This document shows, piece after piece, positions 37,424-51,100 of a stretch of 64,000 bases of DNA. The notes beneath the pieces were generated by a model. The model searched no databases and was not told where the DNA came from. It saw only the letters and a program-made list of their open reading frames with translations. The position numbers and the translations under genes are program-made. Positions within the stretch are counted from its first letter, which is position 1. Every line of letters begins with the position of its first letter. Origin of the DNA: Blepharisma japonicum (lineage: Eukaryota > Ciliophora > Heterotrichea > Heterotrichida > Blepharismidae); assembly GCA_949751835.1 (NCBI GenBank), contig CATKHK010000058.1:124001-188000 (forward strand), in the 5' to 3' direction.

Positions 37424-40400
37424 CTACCCAGGTCCCATTGTTAAAATGGTTGGCAAAATCTCAAACATCTCCATCTGCTTTATTTGATTACCCGAGTAAG
37501 GAAGATAATAAGCAAAATACATAAAAATCACAGCTAATGAGTAAACAACCGTGGTATAGATAATTACCTTTAATTGCTCATTTATTACCGCCTTGGAGTC
37601 TTTGTCAGCTACTAAAAACTCTTCACCAATCTCACTTTCAACTATTGCAACTTTAGCCAAAAATGGGACAAGCTGGCCCGACTGTTTAGATCCTCAATAT
37701 TTCATATAGTAAATTTCATCTTTCATAGAAGTAACTGAAGCATCTGTTCCATAAAAAAGCTCAGTTAATGTGCCATTTCCTTTTTCAAACATTTTTTCCT
37801 TTAAATCATCAGACATTAAAATTAAAAAATCATCATTTTTTATTTCTTCAGTTTTTAGATTTAATTCTCTTAAGGTAGAATCTAGTAAATTTGCAGGGCT
37901 TTCAAAAGGATAAGGGCTGCTCAAAAGATTGGTTAAGTAAGGAAAAGAAATTTCTCTTCCCCATACAGTAAGTCTTGATAGTAAAGACCTTCTGATATTG
38001 AAATTATTAAGCAGCTGTGGTCGATTTATCATATTTTTTTCACAGCTTGGGTACAAATAGCAATAAATCAATAAATAATAAGACGAGACTATAATAAAAA
38101 ATAAAGCAACCCTTCATATGTATTTTTTATACAAATTTGAAGAAATTTTTTTTTGATAGCTTTTTTTTTGTTGTGATGCAGTTTCTGATTGAAAATCAAT
38201 CCCATGCACAATGAAAAGCCTATCAATGGACGATACTTTTAATTGAACCAAAGAAAACTGAGCATTTTCAAGCACAAAATTTCAGAAATGATCATGTTGT
38301 CTTGACACCATTATAATATATCCGCTTATAATTAACATTAGAATTCCAAGCGTGCAGAACCCAAAAATTAATAATGCACTTATTTTTACTCCTGTGCTTT
38401 TTACTCTATTTACTTCGCAATTTACAATTTCATTCATTGTCCTATTTACATAATCAAAAGTAAAGCCAAGCCCGTTCGCTGCAATAAATTTAATATGATT
38501 TGTATACGTTCTGTTTTTTTGCATATCATCAATTAAGTTTGTCGCCTATATGAAAAATACAGCATAAATAAAATCTGAAATTGTGTCATAAAAATTTTTA
38601 TATACAATTTCTGGAGGAGATTTATCAAAGTTCCATTGAGGCATAATTGGTTCACTAATTATTTGTGCATATGGACAATAATTTCACTGTTTAAAATCAT
38701 TCAATAAGTAATTTTGAAGATTTTCTATTGCTGCTGTAAGATTTCCAACATAACCATAATAAAGATTCATTGTAGGTGCTCCTGCATTCAGCAATTTTCC
38801 TCTGTCAAGTGTTCTGCCCAGATCTGATAAATATCCTAAATCAAATAATATGTTTCCTTGGCGGCTAAAAGCACTCATAGCTGTTGTATGAGCTATGTCA
38901 CTCGCCATATAAGCTAAAATCCCTATAACGCAAGCAAGCGTAGAAGCCATCTAAATATTATTTACACCAACAAATAAAACCCATTGCAAAACTCTAATTT
39001 TTTTTTTGGATTCTAAAAGCAATCTTTTTGAAGATCTAGAAAAGGCACTTGAAACCGTTGAAGAATGCTTTGAGGATCCATTACTCATCACTTTTCCTTC
39101 TTCTTTATTTTCCTCATTATCTATAGCATTAGAGCTATTAAGCTTATGTGATAAAATTGAACTATATTTTACCATTCTCCTTGAAAGTTCAATTTCAGGA
39201 AATTTTTGAAACTTTAGCTCCTTGGATACAGACAAGTCCATTTCGTCAGGGATTTTATTAGCGTGCTCAATTTCTTCAATTTCTTGATCTCCTGTTAATT
39301 TTCACTTAACTAATTCATCGGAGTCATGAATTACTAATAATAAATTTAATGTTTTTGACTGAATTTCTTTTTTTATGTTCACTAGACCAATTTCTTTTCC
39401 ATTACGGCTAAACCCCCAAGGAGTATCCTGCTTTAAATTTAGAAAATTTGGGATGATTTCTAAAATTAACCGATTTCTTAAGCTTTTTTCATTAGAAAAA
39501 TAGTATGGAAACCCAATTGAATGTGAAATTATAAATCCTTGCTCAGATACCAATGCAATGTGCCTTGATGTCTTTTTGGGCTTAAATGATATCAAAAAAT
39601 AAGCTGAATTATGAAAAGCTGATAATTTGATTAATGCATCACATTCTAATAAAAATCCATCAGTGCATTGAAACACCAAATCTTGATGAGATGAGACCTG
39701 AGTTGATGTACAGTCAAAAATAAAGTTTTTCATCAATTTTTCATGAGAAATATCATACGGAGGAGGGATAAAATTCATAATGGAAGACCCATGGATCGTT
39801 GATATTGAAGTTTTCAAAGTGGTTGCAGCTTTTTCGTTAAGATATACAATAGAACCAAAAGAATCTACTGCACAAGAGACAAGGATAACTCCAACCCCTT
39901 TTCCATACTTTTCTAGTCGATCATCATAGAATTTTTGAGAGGGACTTATATTATTTTTTTTACTTTTGATTAAATTCGCTTCTTCATTATTTCCTGTAAT
40001 ATTCTCTAAAAAGCTGGCATATAAATCATAACTTTCAGAATTTTTATGCTTTTCTATTAATGATTTGTAAAGTTCTGATGTTTTTTTGATACTAATTGAA
40101 GTTCTAATGACTAAATTAATCAGCTTCTCTATTCTTGGGGATCTTGATGAAAATTCTGATTGCAATTCAATTAGAACATGGCACAATTCCTCATCAAACT
40201 TTTTAACACTGCCTAACTCTTTTAAATATTGTAAATAATTTATGTCAGGAAATGACTTATATTTATTTTTTGCTAGCCACGTAAAAATCCTTCACGCTTG
40301 TATGTCTCCTTCAATCGTAGAATTTACCGAAGAAATTTTTGATAATTTAATTCTTGCTAACCTTTCGTCTTTAAGATAAAGGCAATAATAGAATTCTCAT

Positions 40401-41602
40401 ATAATAAATATTTTGTCTTTATGGACTAAGCTTAAATTTCAAAATTCTTTGAATAAATTTAAAACTTTTTCTTTACTGACTTGATCGTCATCAATTAATA
40501 AATATCTGAATTTTCTTTCAAAATCAAACTGATTTCTTATGCTTGTTATTTCAGCTTTAGGCAAATTTTGGTAATTCTTTTTTGTGATTATAAATGTAAA
40601 ATATAATACAATTGGCTGAAGGAAAAGTGTGAAAACAACTGTTATCATAGCGTTATCCATTATCTTCCCAAAAATAAAAATCAAAAGAGTCACTGAAATT
40701 GAAGCCTGCTCACATGCTTGAATTGAATTTTCAAAAATATTATAATATTGCAAAAAAAACATGCTTTTTATGAATAAGTAAATGGAATATAGTGCTGAAA
40801 TAATTTGGTGGATTATGATATTTGAATCACTAAAAATTGTGTAGGCAAAGCACATAAAAACATAAAACCATCTTCTTTGGAAATCTAAAGCAGCTGAAGA
40901 TCTTGCTTTAAGATTTGTGCGATTATGAGAATGCTTAATATCACAAGTAAATAGCTCAGAAAAAACACTGATAATCACTAGTGACCCTATACAAACAATT
41001 GAAAAAATTGCTCCAGGAATTCCATAATTTATAGTTTGCCCTGAGGAAAATCCATCATATTCCTCAACTCCTTGCTTTGGTGAAAAAGAATATTTAAATA
41101 CCATAAGAGAAATCATTGTGCTTGGTATAAGGCATACTGATGTTAAAAAGAATGCAATTTTTTGTGGAAAACCTGCTAAAAATACTGGTGGTTCTTTTTT
41201 AAAATAAATATAAGTCCCAAAAATCCAAAATGAACCGATGCAAATCGTTAATAAAATTAAAGTTCCATAAAAGCAAAATCCCATGATGTTTCAAGAAGCG
41301 CATACTTGATCATAGCTTACAATTCCAAATCATTTTCAAAAGATTCTATATGACTTCCATCCTTCAATAGCCAAGCCTGGGTATCATACTAAGCTTGTTA
41401 GTTGCAAAGTCATAACAGAATTTATAATGACTTCATAAAGCATTTGCACTCTTAGTTTGGTTTTTATATGATATTTGATTTTGAAAAGACTTCCAAAAAA
41501 CCCATAAAAATAAGTTTTGATTTGGCTTGAAAATAATGATTGCGTCAAGAAATCGCTATATTGGACACTTTCTTTCTGGTCAATATGAAATTCGAAAGAC
41601 AT
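37424..41602 (-). CDS. Paralogue 9: multi-pass membrane PAS protein (1382 aa)
   Basis: Exons are 41602-38966, 38950-38561 and 38545-37424, with stop TAG. The frame is open 12 codons further upstream, but ATG 41602 (MSFEFHIDQKESVQYSDFL) matches the starts of 6 to 8, so I chose it. The loop is CDIKHSHNRTNLKARS. The PAS-like domain starts near residue 563 (SCAVDSFGSIVYLNEKAAT). Introns follow residues 879 and 1009; the second ends in CATATAG instead of the common TATTTAG. The protein ends ILPTILTMGPG. It is the 5'-most member of the 6-9 block on the minus strand. Confidence 0.92.
38546..38560 (-). other. Intron B of paralogue 9 (15 nt)
   Basis: GTATTTTTCATATAG, phase 0, before ATNLIDDMQ. Confidence 0.9.
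38951..38965 (-). other. Intron A of paralogue 9 (15 nt)
   Basis: GTAAATAATATTTAG, phase 0, before MASTLACVIG in helix 9. Confidence 0.9.
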
Positions 41603-42959
41603 GATTAATTTTATATAAAAATGGGTTGGCTGCTGCATCTAGGATAAAATTTTCTATCTTAAATAGAGTCTCTAATATTCAGGATATATATTAAAATATG
41701 CTGTTTAATTAATTTTGAATACCTCAATATTCGTGTGTTAAATGAAAAACTGCTTTCTGATTTCTTATTTTACAAGTTATATTAGCAATTATTAATTTTT
41801 GACTGAATTCAGGAGTTTTATTAAGTAAGGAGGAATTTGAAGTAAAATTACACATAGGCCTATATTACAAGAAACTTTATATAACATTTTTGAATCAGCT
41901 TTATAACTAATTATATCTTTGAATATTCTAGGCACCAAGAAAATTGCATAAAATGAGTTTTTATATCAAATACCTAATAAAATCTATGAGTAGCTAAGAT
42001 TGAGCCTGCCTTAAATTTAATACAGCTAAAATTTTTAAAACTGCGAGGATTTATTAGGAAAAAGATTTCGATATTAGTTTATTATTCTTATAAAATCCTA
42101 TATGAGCAAAAGAAAAATATTTTTATCTTTAGAATTGCTCAAGATTTCTATGAATTAATATCAGTATGGTTATAGTCAATAATTGAATTACTATCAAAAA
42201 ATTCAATAAAATATGATAATTAAAGACTTAAAGCAATTTCTGTCAGCTGAATTCTTATTAAGACTAAAATAAATTAAGATAATTTCTTGGAGATTAAATA
42301 TGGAAAGTCATAGAAGAAACTTATTTTACAAAGCGATCGGTAAACATTTGATCCTTAAAATCTGTAAGTTTGATAGATATAGATAAATTTCAATATATTT
42401 CATAATTTATTTTATTTAAATCAAAATTGAGAAATCTTTTAATTCGTCTAATGCAGCCTGCTTAAATAGCTTAGTAAATTAAATTCAATTAAAGGAAAAA
42501 TTACATATAATTCATTTAAATACTTACTATTTTAGATAATCAATTTTTGAAATAAAATTGGTGAAAAAGTAATAGTTATCATACAAATGATTATTTTACA
42601 CCCTTTTTACTTGACTCCAAAATTAGTTAATAAAATGAATAATGCTATAACGCCTATAATAAGCTCGCTATCTCCTTACAGAGTTGTGCGTTTATAAAGA
42701 TGAGCTTTTAATATTAATTGCTTTATTAAAAAATATTTTTATTAATTGTTTTATAGTTAAATCTGTTATAAGAAATAGATTATCAAAAATTAGCAGGATT
42801 ATCTAAGAATAATTATAAAATATATAATATGCAAATTATAATTCAATAACATTATGCTCATTTTCAAGAGAGATAATGTTATATTTTCTTAATTTAATTG
42901 TATTTGCTTCAATATATAATTAATAAAAGAAAAAATGATTTGAAACATGCATTAAAATT
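41603..42959. other. Spacer between paralogues 10 and 9
   Basis: 1.36 kb of AT-rich DNA with no supportable gene. CCCATTTTTATATAAAA on the coding strand (41609-41625) precedes the ATG of paralogue 9. Confidence 0.6.
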
Positions 42960-45900
42960 TTAATCAATCTCTGAGGGTAAAATTCTTGGTAGAACTGAAA
43001 ACAGCTGCAATTGCTTGATTTGGAGATTTAAATACGGAAAATAATAAAAGAAAAACAGCGCACACACAGCAATAGAATAAATAATTGTTGTATTTATAAT
43101 AGTAGTGAGCTGACTATTTATGATATCTTTTGAGTCTCTGTCTGCTAAATAAAACTCATCCCCAATCTCATCTTGAATTGCTTTAACTTTTCTCGAAAAT
43201 TCAAAAATATCATTACTGTCTAAAACCCCTAAATTTTCATAGTTTTTAATATCTGCAATTATAACACCAATTGCAGCTTGGGTCCCTTCATTTAAAATTT
43301 CAAGTGTCGAGTTATTTTTTTCATACAATTTTTGCTTTAATTCTGAAGAAATTAAATCAAAATATTTTTTCTCCTTCATTTCATCATTTTTTTCTTCTAA
43401 TAGATTTATAGTTCAATTTTCAATAGTTCTTGAGTTTGGGAAACCATATAGGTCTGGAGAAAGGTAATAGGCATAGTCATAGTAAATTTCTTTAGAAAAA
43501 ACAGCTGACCTTGATAGCAGTGCCTTTCTTACTATGAAGTTGTTAAGTAATTCTGGGCGGTTTATCATAGCAGTGTCGAGATTGGGGTATAAGTAATTAA
43601 AAATTAATAAATAATAAGAAGCTGCAATAGCAAAAAACAGCATCACTTTTCATGTGTATTGTAAATAAATTGTGCTTTTAATTTTTCGAGTAAGACCTAC
43701 GTTCCTTTTCTCATCTAAAGTTGCCTCCAAAGTATTTTCTACCCCATGCGTGGTAGCTAATCTATCTATAGCTACACATTTTAGCTTAAACATTTGTCAC
43801 TGGGCATGATTTAAAATAAAATTCCAAAATTCGTCATATTTTCTTGACACAAGGATAATATAGCCTATAATCACCAAAACCAGCATCCCTAAGGTCACAA
43901 ACCCACATATTAAAAGAATATTAATATTATCTCCAGAATTCCTGACTCTTTCAGTTTCGCAATCCACCAATCCTTTCATAATAAAATTGGCATGTCAAAA
44001 CATATTTCCCAATCCATTAATAAATAAAAATTTTGCACTATCCTGATAGTTTTCATTTTCATAAACAGAAGAAATTAGGCTTTTTCCCTAAATATAAAAT
44101 ACGTTAGAAATAAATCCTGTAATAGCATCATATAAATTTTGATATGCAATTAAAGGCTGCTTTTGATCAAAATTTCAAATGGGGATTATTGATGTATCAG
44201 AAATTTTATAAACTCTGCAGTAGTCCCATTGCTTAAAATCGTCAAAAAGAGAATTTTGAAGGGTTTCTAAGTCTTGGACAAGATTTTTTAAATTATTTAC
44301 TCCAGTTTTGATATTTTCATCAGAGCTTTTATTTTTAATTAATATATCCAACGTTAACGATAAATCAGCAGAATATCCAAAATCATATACAAGCTGCCCA
44401 AAATTCTTAAAAGCAGTCAATGCATTTGTATGCGACACGTCGTTTTCCATATAGACAAGAATTGCGGCAACAGTGATTATGACGGATGACATCTAAATAT
44501 TTATTACCACTATAAACAAAACCATCTGCAATATTCTTATTTTTCGCTTTGTGTTAAATATGAGCTGATTTGCATGGTTTAATAAATCGTTACCTGTGCT
44601 TTTTGATGAGGAATATTTTGATGAATTTGATTTTTTCTCAAAGACTTCACTTTCTTGGAAGGTTTTTTCGTGAAAATCTCCATGAGAGGGGGAAAAAATG
44701 TCTGTATCAGACTTGTCCATGACTTTTGTGGTAATAGAAAAGTTAGTTATTGTTTGGAATTTTACTTCACGTAAAGCCTTTGGGCTTAATGGATTTAATG
44801 GGCTTAATGCTGATTTATTTGCTTCTTCATCATCTTCAAGCATTTGAAATGAGCCTAAATGCTTAAGAATATCTTGAGATTCTCCTTCTTTCCATTTTTT
44901 AATTTCATTTTCATCATGGATCAGGATAATGATGTTAAGAGATGAATTTTTTATAGGTTTTTTGATTTTAACTAAAATTAATTCTCTGTCTTGATATGGT
45001 AACAGTCATGGCTCGAAATCCTTCATTTTTTCTATATCTCCAGGCAAAATCTCTGATACATTTTTATTTTTTAAAATTTTTACTTCATTTGTTAGGTAAA
45101 ATGAAAACATTTCACTATGGGCCATTATGTAGCCTTCATTAGATACCAAGGCTATTTCCCTTACGTTATTTCTAGGTTTGAAAGATATTAAAAAATAAGA
45201 ACAGTTGTGAAAAGCTGTCAATTTGATTAAAAAGCTGCTTTCTACTATAAATCCAGCATGACTCTGGAAAAATAATTTACTATGAGAGGGCAGTTCTATT
45301 GAGCTGCATTCAAGTATAAACTTTCTCATGAAATTCTCATGTAGTTTGTCATATGGCTGAGGAATATAGTTCATAATAGAAGATCCCATAATATTTCCTA
45401 TTGATCCTTTAAGTAGCTGGGAAGCCTTTTCATTTATATATACAATACTCCCGAAAGACTCATCTGAGCAAGATACAAGGATTGTTGCTAAATCTTTCCC
45501 ATAGCTTTCTAAGCCACTATTTTCACTATGAATGTTAATAAAATTAATCCCATTTTTCTTTCTGATAATAAATTTTGCTTCTTCTTGGTCATTCAAAATA
45601 TTGCTAAGATAACTCGCATATATTTCATAAGATTCCAATTTTTTGTATTTTTCTATCAAATTTTTGTATCCGTTTGACACGTATAAAATATGCTGGGCCG
45701 ATCTTCTTACCAAATTCACCAATTTCTGAATCCTTGGGACTTTTAATGAAAATTCTGACTGTAGCTCAGACAAAATCAGGCAGAGCTCTTCATCTTGGCT
45801 TCTTATCCTACTGAATTCTTTTAAATATTCCAAATAACTTGTATCAGGAAATGATGTGTGCTTTTTTCTCACAAGCCAATTAAATAGCCTTCATTCTTGT

Positions 45901-47204
45901 ATGTCTCCTTCAAATGAAGATTTAGCATTGGCGATTTTTGAGAGTTTTATTCTGGCTAGTCTTTCATCATTCATAGTGTCAAGGCAAAAATTGAATTCCC
46001 ATATCACAAATAGCTTGTCTTTCAGAAATCGACTTTCTCTTCAAAATTTCAAAAATAAATGTAAAACTTCGGATTTATCACTAAGATTCTTATCAACTAA
46101 CAAGTGGCGATATTTTCTTTCAAATTCATATTGATTTCTTGGAATATTTTTATTACTTGACATATTTTGATATTTTTTGTGTATTATTCGGGTAGTCAAA
46201 TATATAACAATTGGCTCTATAAATAAGGTAAAATACATTATTATCAGAGCACTATCCATGATTTGTGCAAAAATGAAAAATAACAGAGTTGAGGCAATTA
46301 TCACAAGCTTACAAGCCTGGATAGAATTTTCTATCATATTAAAATACTGTACTGACTGGACACATATATAAAATAAGTATAATGAACCTAAAAATAGCAC
46401 GATTTGGTAAGCCAATGAGTGATCAGAATTCCCAAAAATAATGTATAAGATGCTCATTGACATGTAAAACCATCTTCTCCATAAATCAAAACTTGCACAA
46501 GACCGAGCTTTTATGTTCTTTTTTGAGTGGGAATGCTTCATATCGCAACTAAAAGATTCACTAAAAAGTGTAACAAAAATTAAACAGGAAAGAAAAAAAA
46601 GGCCAATAAAAACACCTAAATATCCATATTCATAAACGCTGGTACTCATATCTCCAGCATATTCTTGGATTTTACTATATTCTGCTACTGAATATTTTAT
46701 TAGCATAGAAAAAATCATGGTGCTTGGAATAATTAAAACATTAGTAATCAGCATTGCTATTTTTCTGGGCAAAATGGAAAGAATTATAGGGATTTCTTTT
46801 CCTCAGTAAATATAAAATCCAAATATTGCAAATGATCCGATGCAAGATCCTATCAATATCATAGTTCCATAAAGGCAAAAATCCATAATAGAATAGTAAG
46901 CGCAAACTTCGTCATAGCTTACATATGCAATGTCCTGCCAGAAATCTATATATGAGCTTCACCCAGAAGCTTTCATAGATGGAGACCACCATAAAGGGGA
47001 CAACTGCAGAATAATGATAAAATTTATAAGAATTTCATAAAAAAGTTGAGTTCGGAACTTTACTTTGTGACTATATTTTGCTTTGAAGAGCTGCCCAAAG
47101 AAGCCATAAAGGTATTCTTTTGCTCTGTTTGAAAATAAGGCTTGGGATAAAAATACATGGAAATCTGAACTATCTTTCTCAGTCACATCAATGTCTCCAT
47201 TCAT
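42960..47204 (-). CDS. Paralogue 10: multi-pass membrane PAS protein (1404 aa)
   Basis: Exons are 47204-44508, 44492-44103 and 44087-42960, with stop TAA. ATG 47204 begins MNGDIDVTEKDSSDFHVFL. The loop is CDMKHSHSKKNIKARS. The PAS-like domain starts near residue 565 (SCSDESFGSIVYINEKASQ). Introns follow residues 899 and 1029. It is the sister of paralogue 5: both share FHVFLSQ, KEYLYGFFGQLFK, YSHKVKFR and SPSMKASG near the N-terminus and RRSAQHILYVS in the middle region. Members 6-9 lie between the two. It is the longest complete member and stands back to back with paralogue 11. Confidence 0.93.
44088..44102 (-). other. Intron B of paralogue 10 (15 nt)
   Basis: GTATTTTATATTTAG, phase 0, before GKSLISS. 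Confidence 0.9.
44493..44507 (-). other. Intron A of paralogue 10 (15 nt)
   Basis: GTAATAAATATTTAG, phase 0, before MSSVIITVAA in helix 9. Confidence 0.9.
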
Positions 47205-48169
47205 GATTTTTTATTATTAGGTTCAGTAATACATTTAAAATTGGTTAATTTCAGTTTTTGCCTCATGGGCATTAAGATATAGTATAATTAGAAAATTAAC
47301 CAGAATAGAATTCATTTTAAAATTCTTGCTAACTGATTATATTTATTCAAGATTGGCTATAAATAATTAGTTTTAAAAAAGAATATTGCTAACTATAATA
47401 GATAAAATAATGCTTCTATCCTGATATTTTATTAAGGCTAAAATTGAATTCTTTTAATAAATTTCAAGCTATTTTGGTTGCGGCGTCATGCTAATTTTTA
47501 TATTCTTGCTCTATAAAGGGCTTAGATTGATGTATATTGCTATTTTAAGATTTTCTTGTGCCTAGAAAATTTTATAGTAGAAAGACATGACATTATGCGA
47601 CATGGACTTAGAACACCTAAGGATTCTTGGTTCCTGATTTTTCCTAAGATGCAAATTTAAGATAGTCATTAGAACTCATTAATATTTCTTAAGTTCTTAT
47701 CAATATAGTAAAGGTATTAAAATTTTAGCATGCAGCTTAGTTTATTAATCGGTCTAGTATTTTCATCTCCTTGCTTGGTTTTTTATTTAGCATTAAAGAA
47801 TTCAAATTATTAATTTATCTAATTTATAAATGGATAAATAGTTTAAATTACTAATAAAATAATGTCGCATTAATTTACAAATTTATTTCATCACATTTAG
47901 CATTCACAGAAAAGGCTTTAAAGATATTATAACTTAGGATTTCAATACTCCAGCTCAAATCTACCCAATCAAAAGTCTTAATTTTTGATACAATCTGCAA
48001 ACTTTTAGAAAAAAATATTTTAAATATTTATTTTAAAATTTTTTCAAACCAAAAAATAAGCTTTTTCTTTTTTGTTCACTTATGCCTTTAAATTTTGAAA
48101 GTTAGATAAAAATTTAGGATTTTTCTTAATTTGAGTGGATAATGTGTCATTAAAAAGAAAATATAAAGC
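47205..48169. promoter_or_regulatory. Divergent spacer between paralogues 10 and 11
   Basis: 965 bp between two starts that face apart, so it carries both promoters. The leader of paralogue 11 ends GTCATTAAAAAGAAAATATA followed by AAGC and the ATG. No ORF or RNA gene is seen. Confidence 0.5.
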
Positions 48170-51100
48170 ATGTCAAAACATTGTTTAACTTGTGATAAGG
48201 ATGGTAATGAATTTCATACAATTTTTTCAAAGCAAAGATTTTCTGGAAAAATAGAAAGCGCGATTTATAAATTTTTGAGTCATTTTTTCAAGTCTGAGTA
48301 CAATATTAAAACTAGTCAAAGCAGCCAAATTGTTTATGAAATAATAATCAATGCTATTGTAACCTTACAAGTGATCTCATTAGCTTGGTATCCAAATTTA
48401 GATATTTCTGGGTGGGATAGCTGAGAAAAATTCTGGAAGCTTACAGGCTACTTAAATTATGGTTCTTTATGTGAAGAAGTAAGTATAACAGAATTTTGTT
48501 TTTATGGAACTGCGTCTATAATGATCAGTGAATTATTAATTTTATTTATATTAGGAGCCTTTTGTTTTGATAAGAAACTTCCTAAAATATTTTATTTTTT
48601 GCCTAGATACACTATTCGAGCATTATCAACAATTTGTTTTATACCAAATTTACTGATTTATTTGATTGTTTTTAAATATTCCATAATTAAAGAAAACTAC
48701 ATAGAGGAATATGGAACAAAAATTGATACTCAAAATTTGCAGTATGGCACTAGAGATGCAGTATTTTCAGTAATTTGTATTTTTGCTATAATTTTTATCA
48801 ATTTTTTATTTGAAATTTTTTCATGTGACATGAAGCATTCCCATCACTCAAGAAATGTGAAAGCAAGGTCTTCTTCTGGCTTGAATCTGCAAATAAAAAT
48901 ATTTTATATTATTTCGTGCATTTTTTATGTTAGTTTTGGCAAGGAAAACATTATTTATTATCAGATTTTGACTTTTGTACTCTCATTATTTTTAGTTATT
49001 AAATGTATTGTGGTTTTGCAGTATTTTAATATAATTGAGAATTGCATTCAGTCATGCAAAATGATGGTAATTTCAGCCACATTTTTGATATTCATATTCG
49101 GAGAAATTATGGATAATTCTATAATAATCAATGTTTTCAATGTAATTTTACAGCCAATTTTAGCGTACTCAATTGTAAAAATTGTACATTACAATTACAC
49201 AAAATTAAATAAAAATCAGCATTTGCCGACAAATCAGTTTGATTTTGAAAGGAAATTTAGATATCTTCTTATAGATGATAAAATAGAAGATGGCATAAGT
49301 ATTTTGAATTTGTTTCAAAAATATAAAAAAATAGAGCGTTTTAGCAAAAGCAAGATATTTACTATATGAGAATTCAATTATTGCTTCTCAGTGATAAAAG
49401 ATGAGAGATTAGCCAGAGTTTTGCTATCTAAAATTTCTAAAGAAAAACCATCTTTTGAAGGGAATTTTCAGGAATGAAAATTGTTTAAAGTACTTTGCAG
49501 CAAGAAGTGCAAGAAATTTCCTGATATTAATTATATAGAATATTTAAAAGAATTCAATGAAATAGAATCTAAAGACCAAGAGATTTGTTTTATCATTACA
49601 CAATTTCAAAGTGAATTTACATCTAAAAAAACAAAATTAGAAAAAATTATAAATTTAGCTGAAAAAACTGCAGAGAATATTGAAGAAATAATCAAAGGAT
49701 ACAATAAATTAATAGAAACACACAAAAACGGTGAAATTTATGACCACTATGCAGGATTTCTAGCAACAATTGCGAACATCCCAGAGGAAGCTAAAACTGT
49801 CCGTCTAAAAAAAAATACTATATCATTTAATTATCAGCATAGTGAATACCAAAACTTAGAAAATTACCGAAAATCCATAGGAATTTTGCTTGTTTCTTGC
49901 TCAGAAGAGAATTTTGGATCAATTATCTTCACAAATGAAAAAGCTGCACATCATTTGAAAATCTTAGTTGAAAATGCTTATGGTCTTCCTTTGGTAAATT
50001 TTATCCCATATCCTTTTAATGATTCTCATAAAAATTTAATCAAAGACTTTTATGAAAATTGCAAGACAACTGAGCTTGTTTCCCATAAATCTTTATGCTT
50101 GCAGGCAAATGATGGATTTTTGCTGGAATGCTATATTATGATAAAGCTTACTGCATTATATAATCAATCGTATTATTTAATTTCATTTAAACCAAGGTCA
50201 AAAAATCGAGAAATCTCATTAATTTCAGAGAAAAATATAATAATAAATCACTCAGGTTTATTTATACACCATTTAGGCGCAAAATTTGAAAATATTAAAA
50301 ATGAGCCCCTTCATGAAATAGTTCCTAACCTTGAAATAAATAAAATGCAGGCATATAAGCCATATTATTTGAATATTTCTGGTAAAGAAATTGCCTTTAT
50401 TCGCGCAACAAAAACCATAAATTCATCTTTTTTTCATTTTTTATTGTTAACAAGCAATCAAAAAGAAATTCAGCGGTGAAAATTAGGAGATGATGAATTG
50501 GAGATTATAGAAAGCCAAATGAGTATTACTGGTGAGCAATTTGGTAATAATAAAAATGGCGATACTACTTTCAACAGCATTAATGACCTTTACTTAAAAA
50601 GTTTAGAAAAAGAGACAGATTTTTTGAACAAGAATGGCAGCTTATCTCCTACAGAGCACAACACAAAACTTGATAATAAATCATTTTTCTTCTCATCAAA
50701 ATCTAAAATTGGAAGCATAAGCCACTCACAAAAATTGCTGTTAAGATCCAAGCAGAAAATAAGAGTCCTTCAATGAGTTCTCTTTATAGTGGTAAGAAAA
50801 ATTTAGATGTGTTCAGCTATTGTAATCATGATTGGTATTTTAGTTTATATTATCACTGATGTTTCTCATACCTCAAAAATGACTTCTCTAGGACAGCTTG
50901 GGAAATTACTCTATAGCTTAGAAGCCATCCCTGACTGAGCAGAGACACTAGATAAGCAGTCGAAAAATAATGAAATGGGGCAAGCTCAAAAAGATGCAAA
51001 TATTGAATATTTTCTTCAGCTTATGAATGAATTAGATGATATCAGAAATAGTCTTATGGATGATTTCGAAGAATGAAGCTATTGCAAGAGCTCTGAAATC

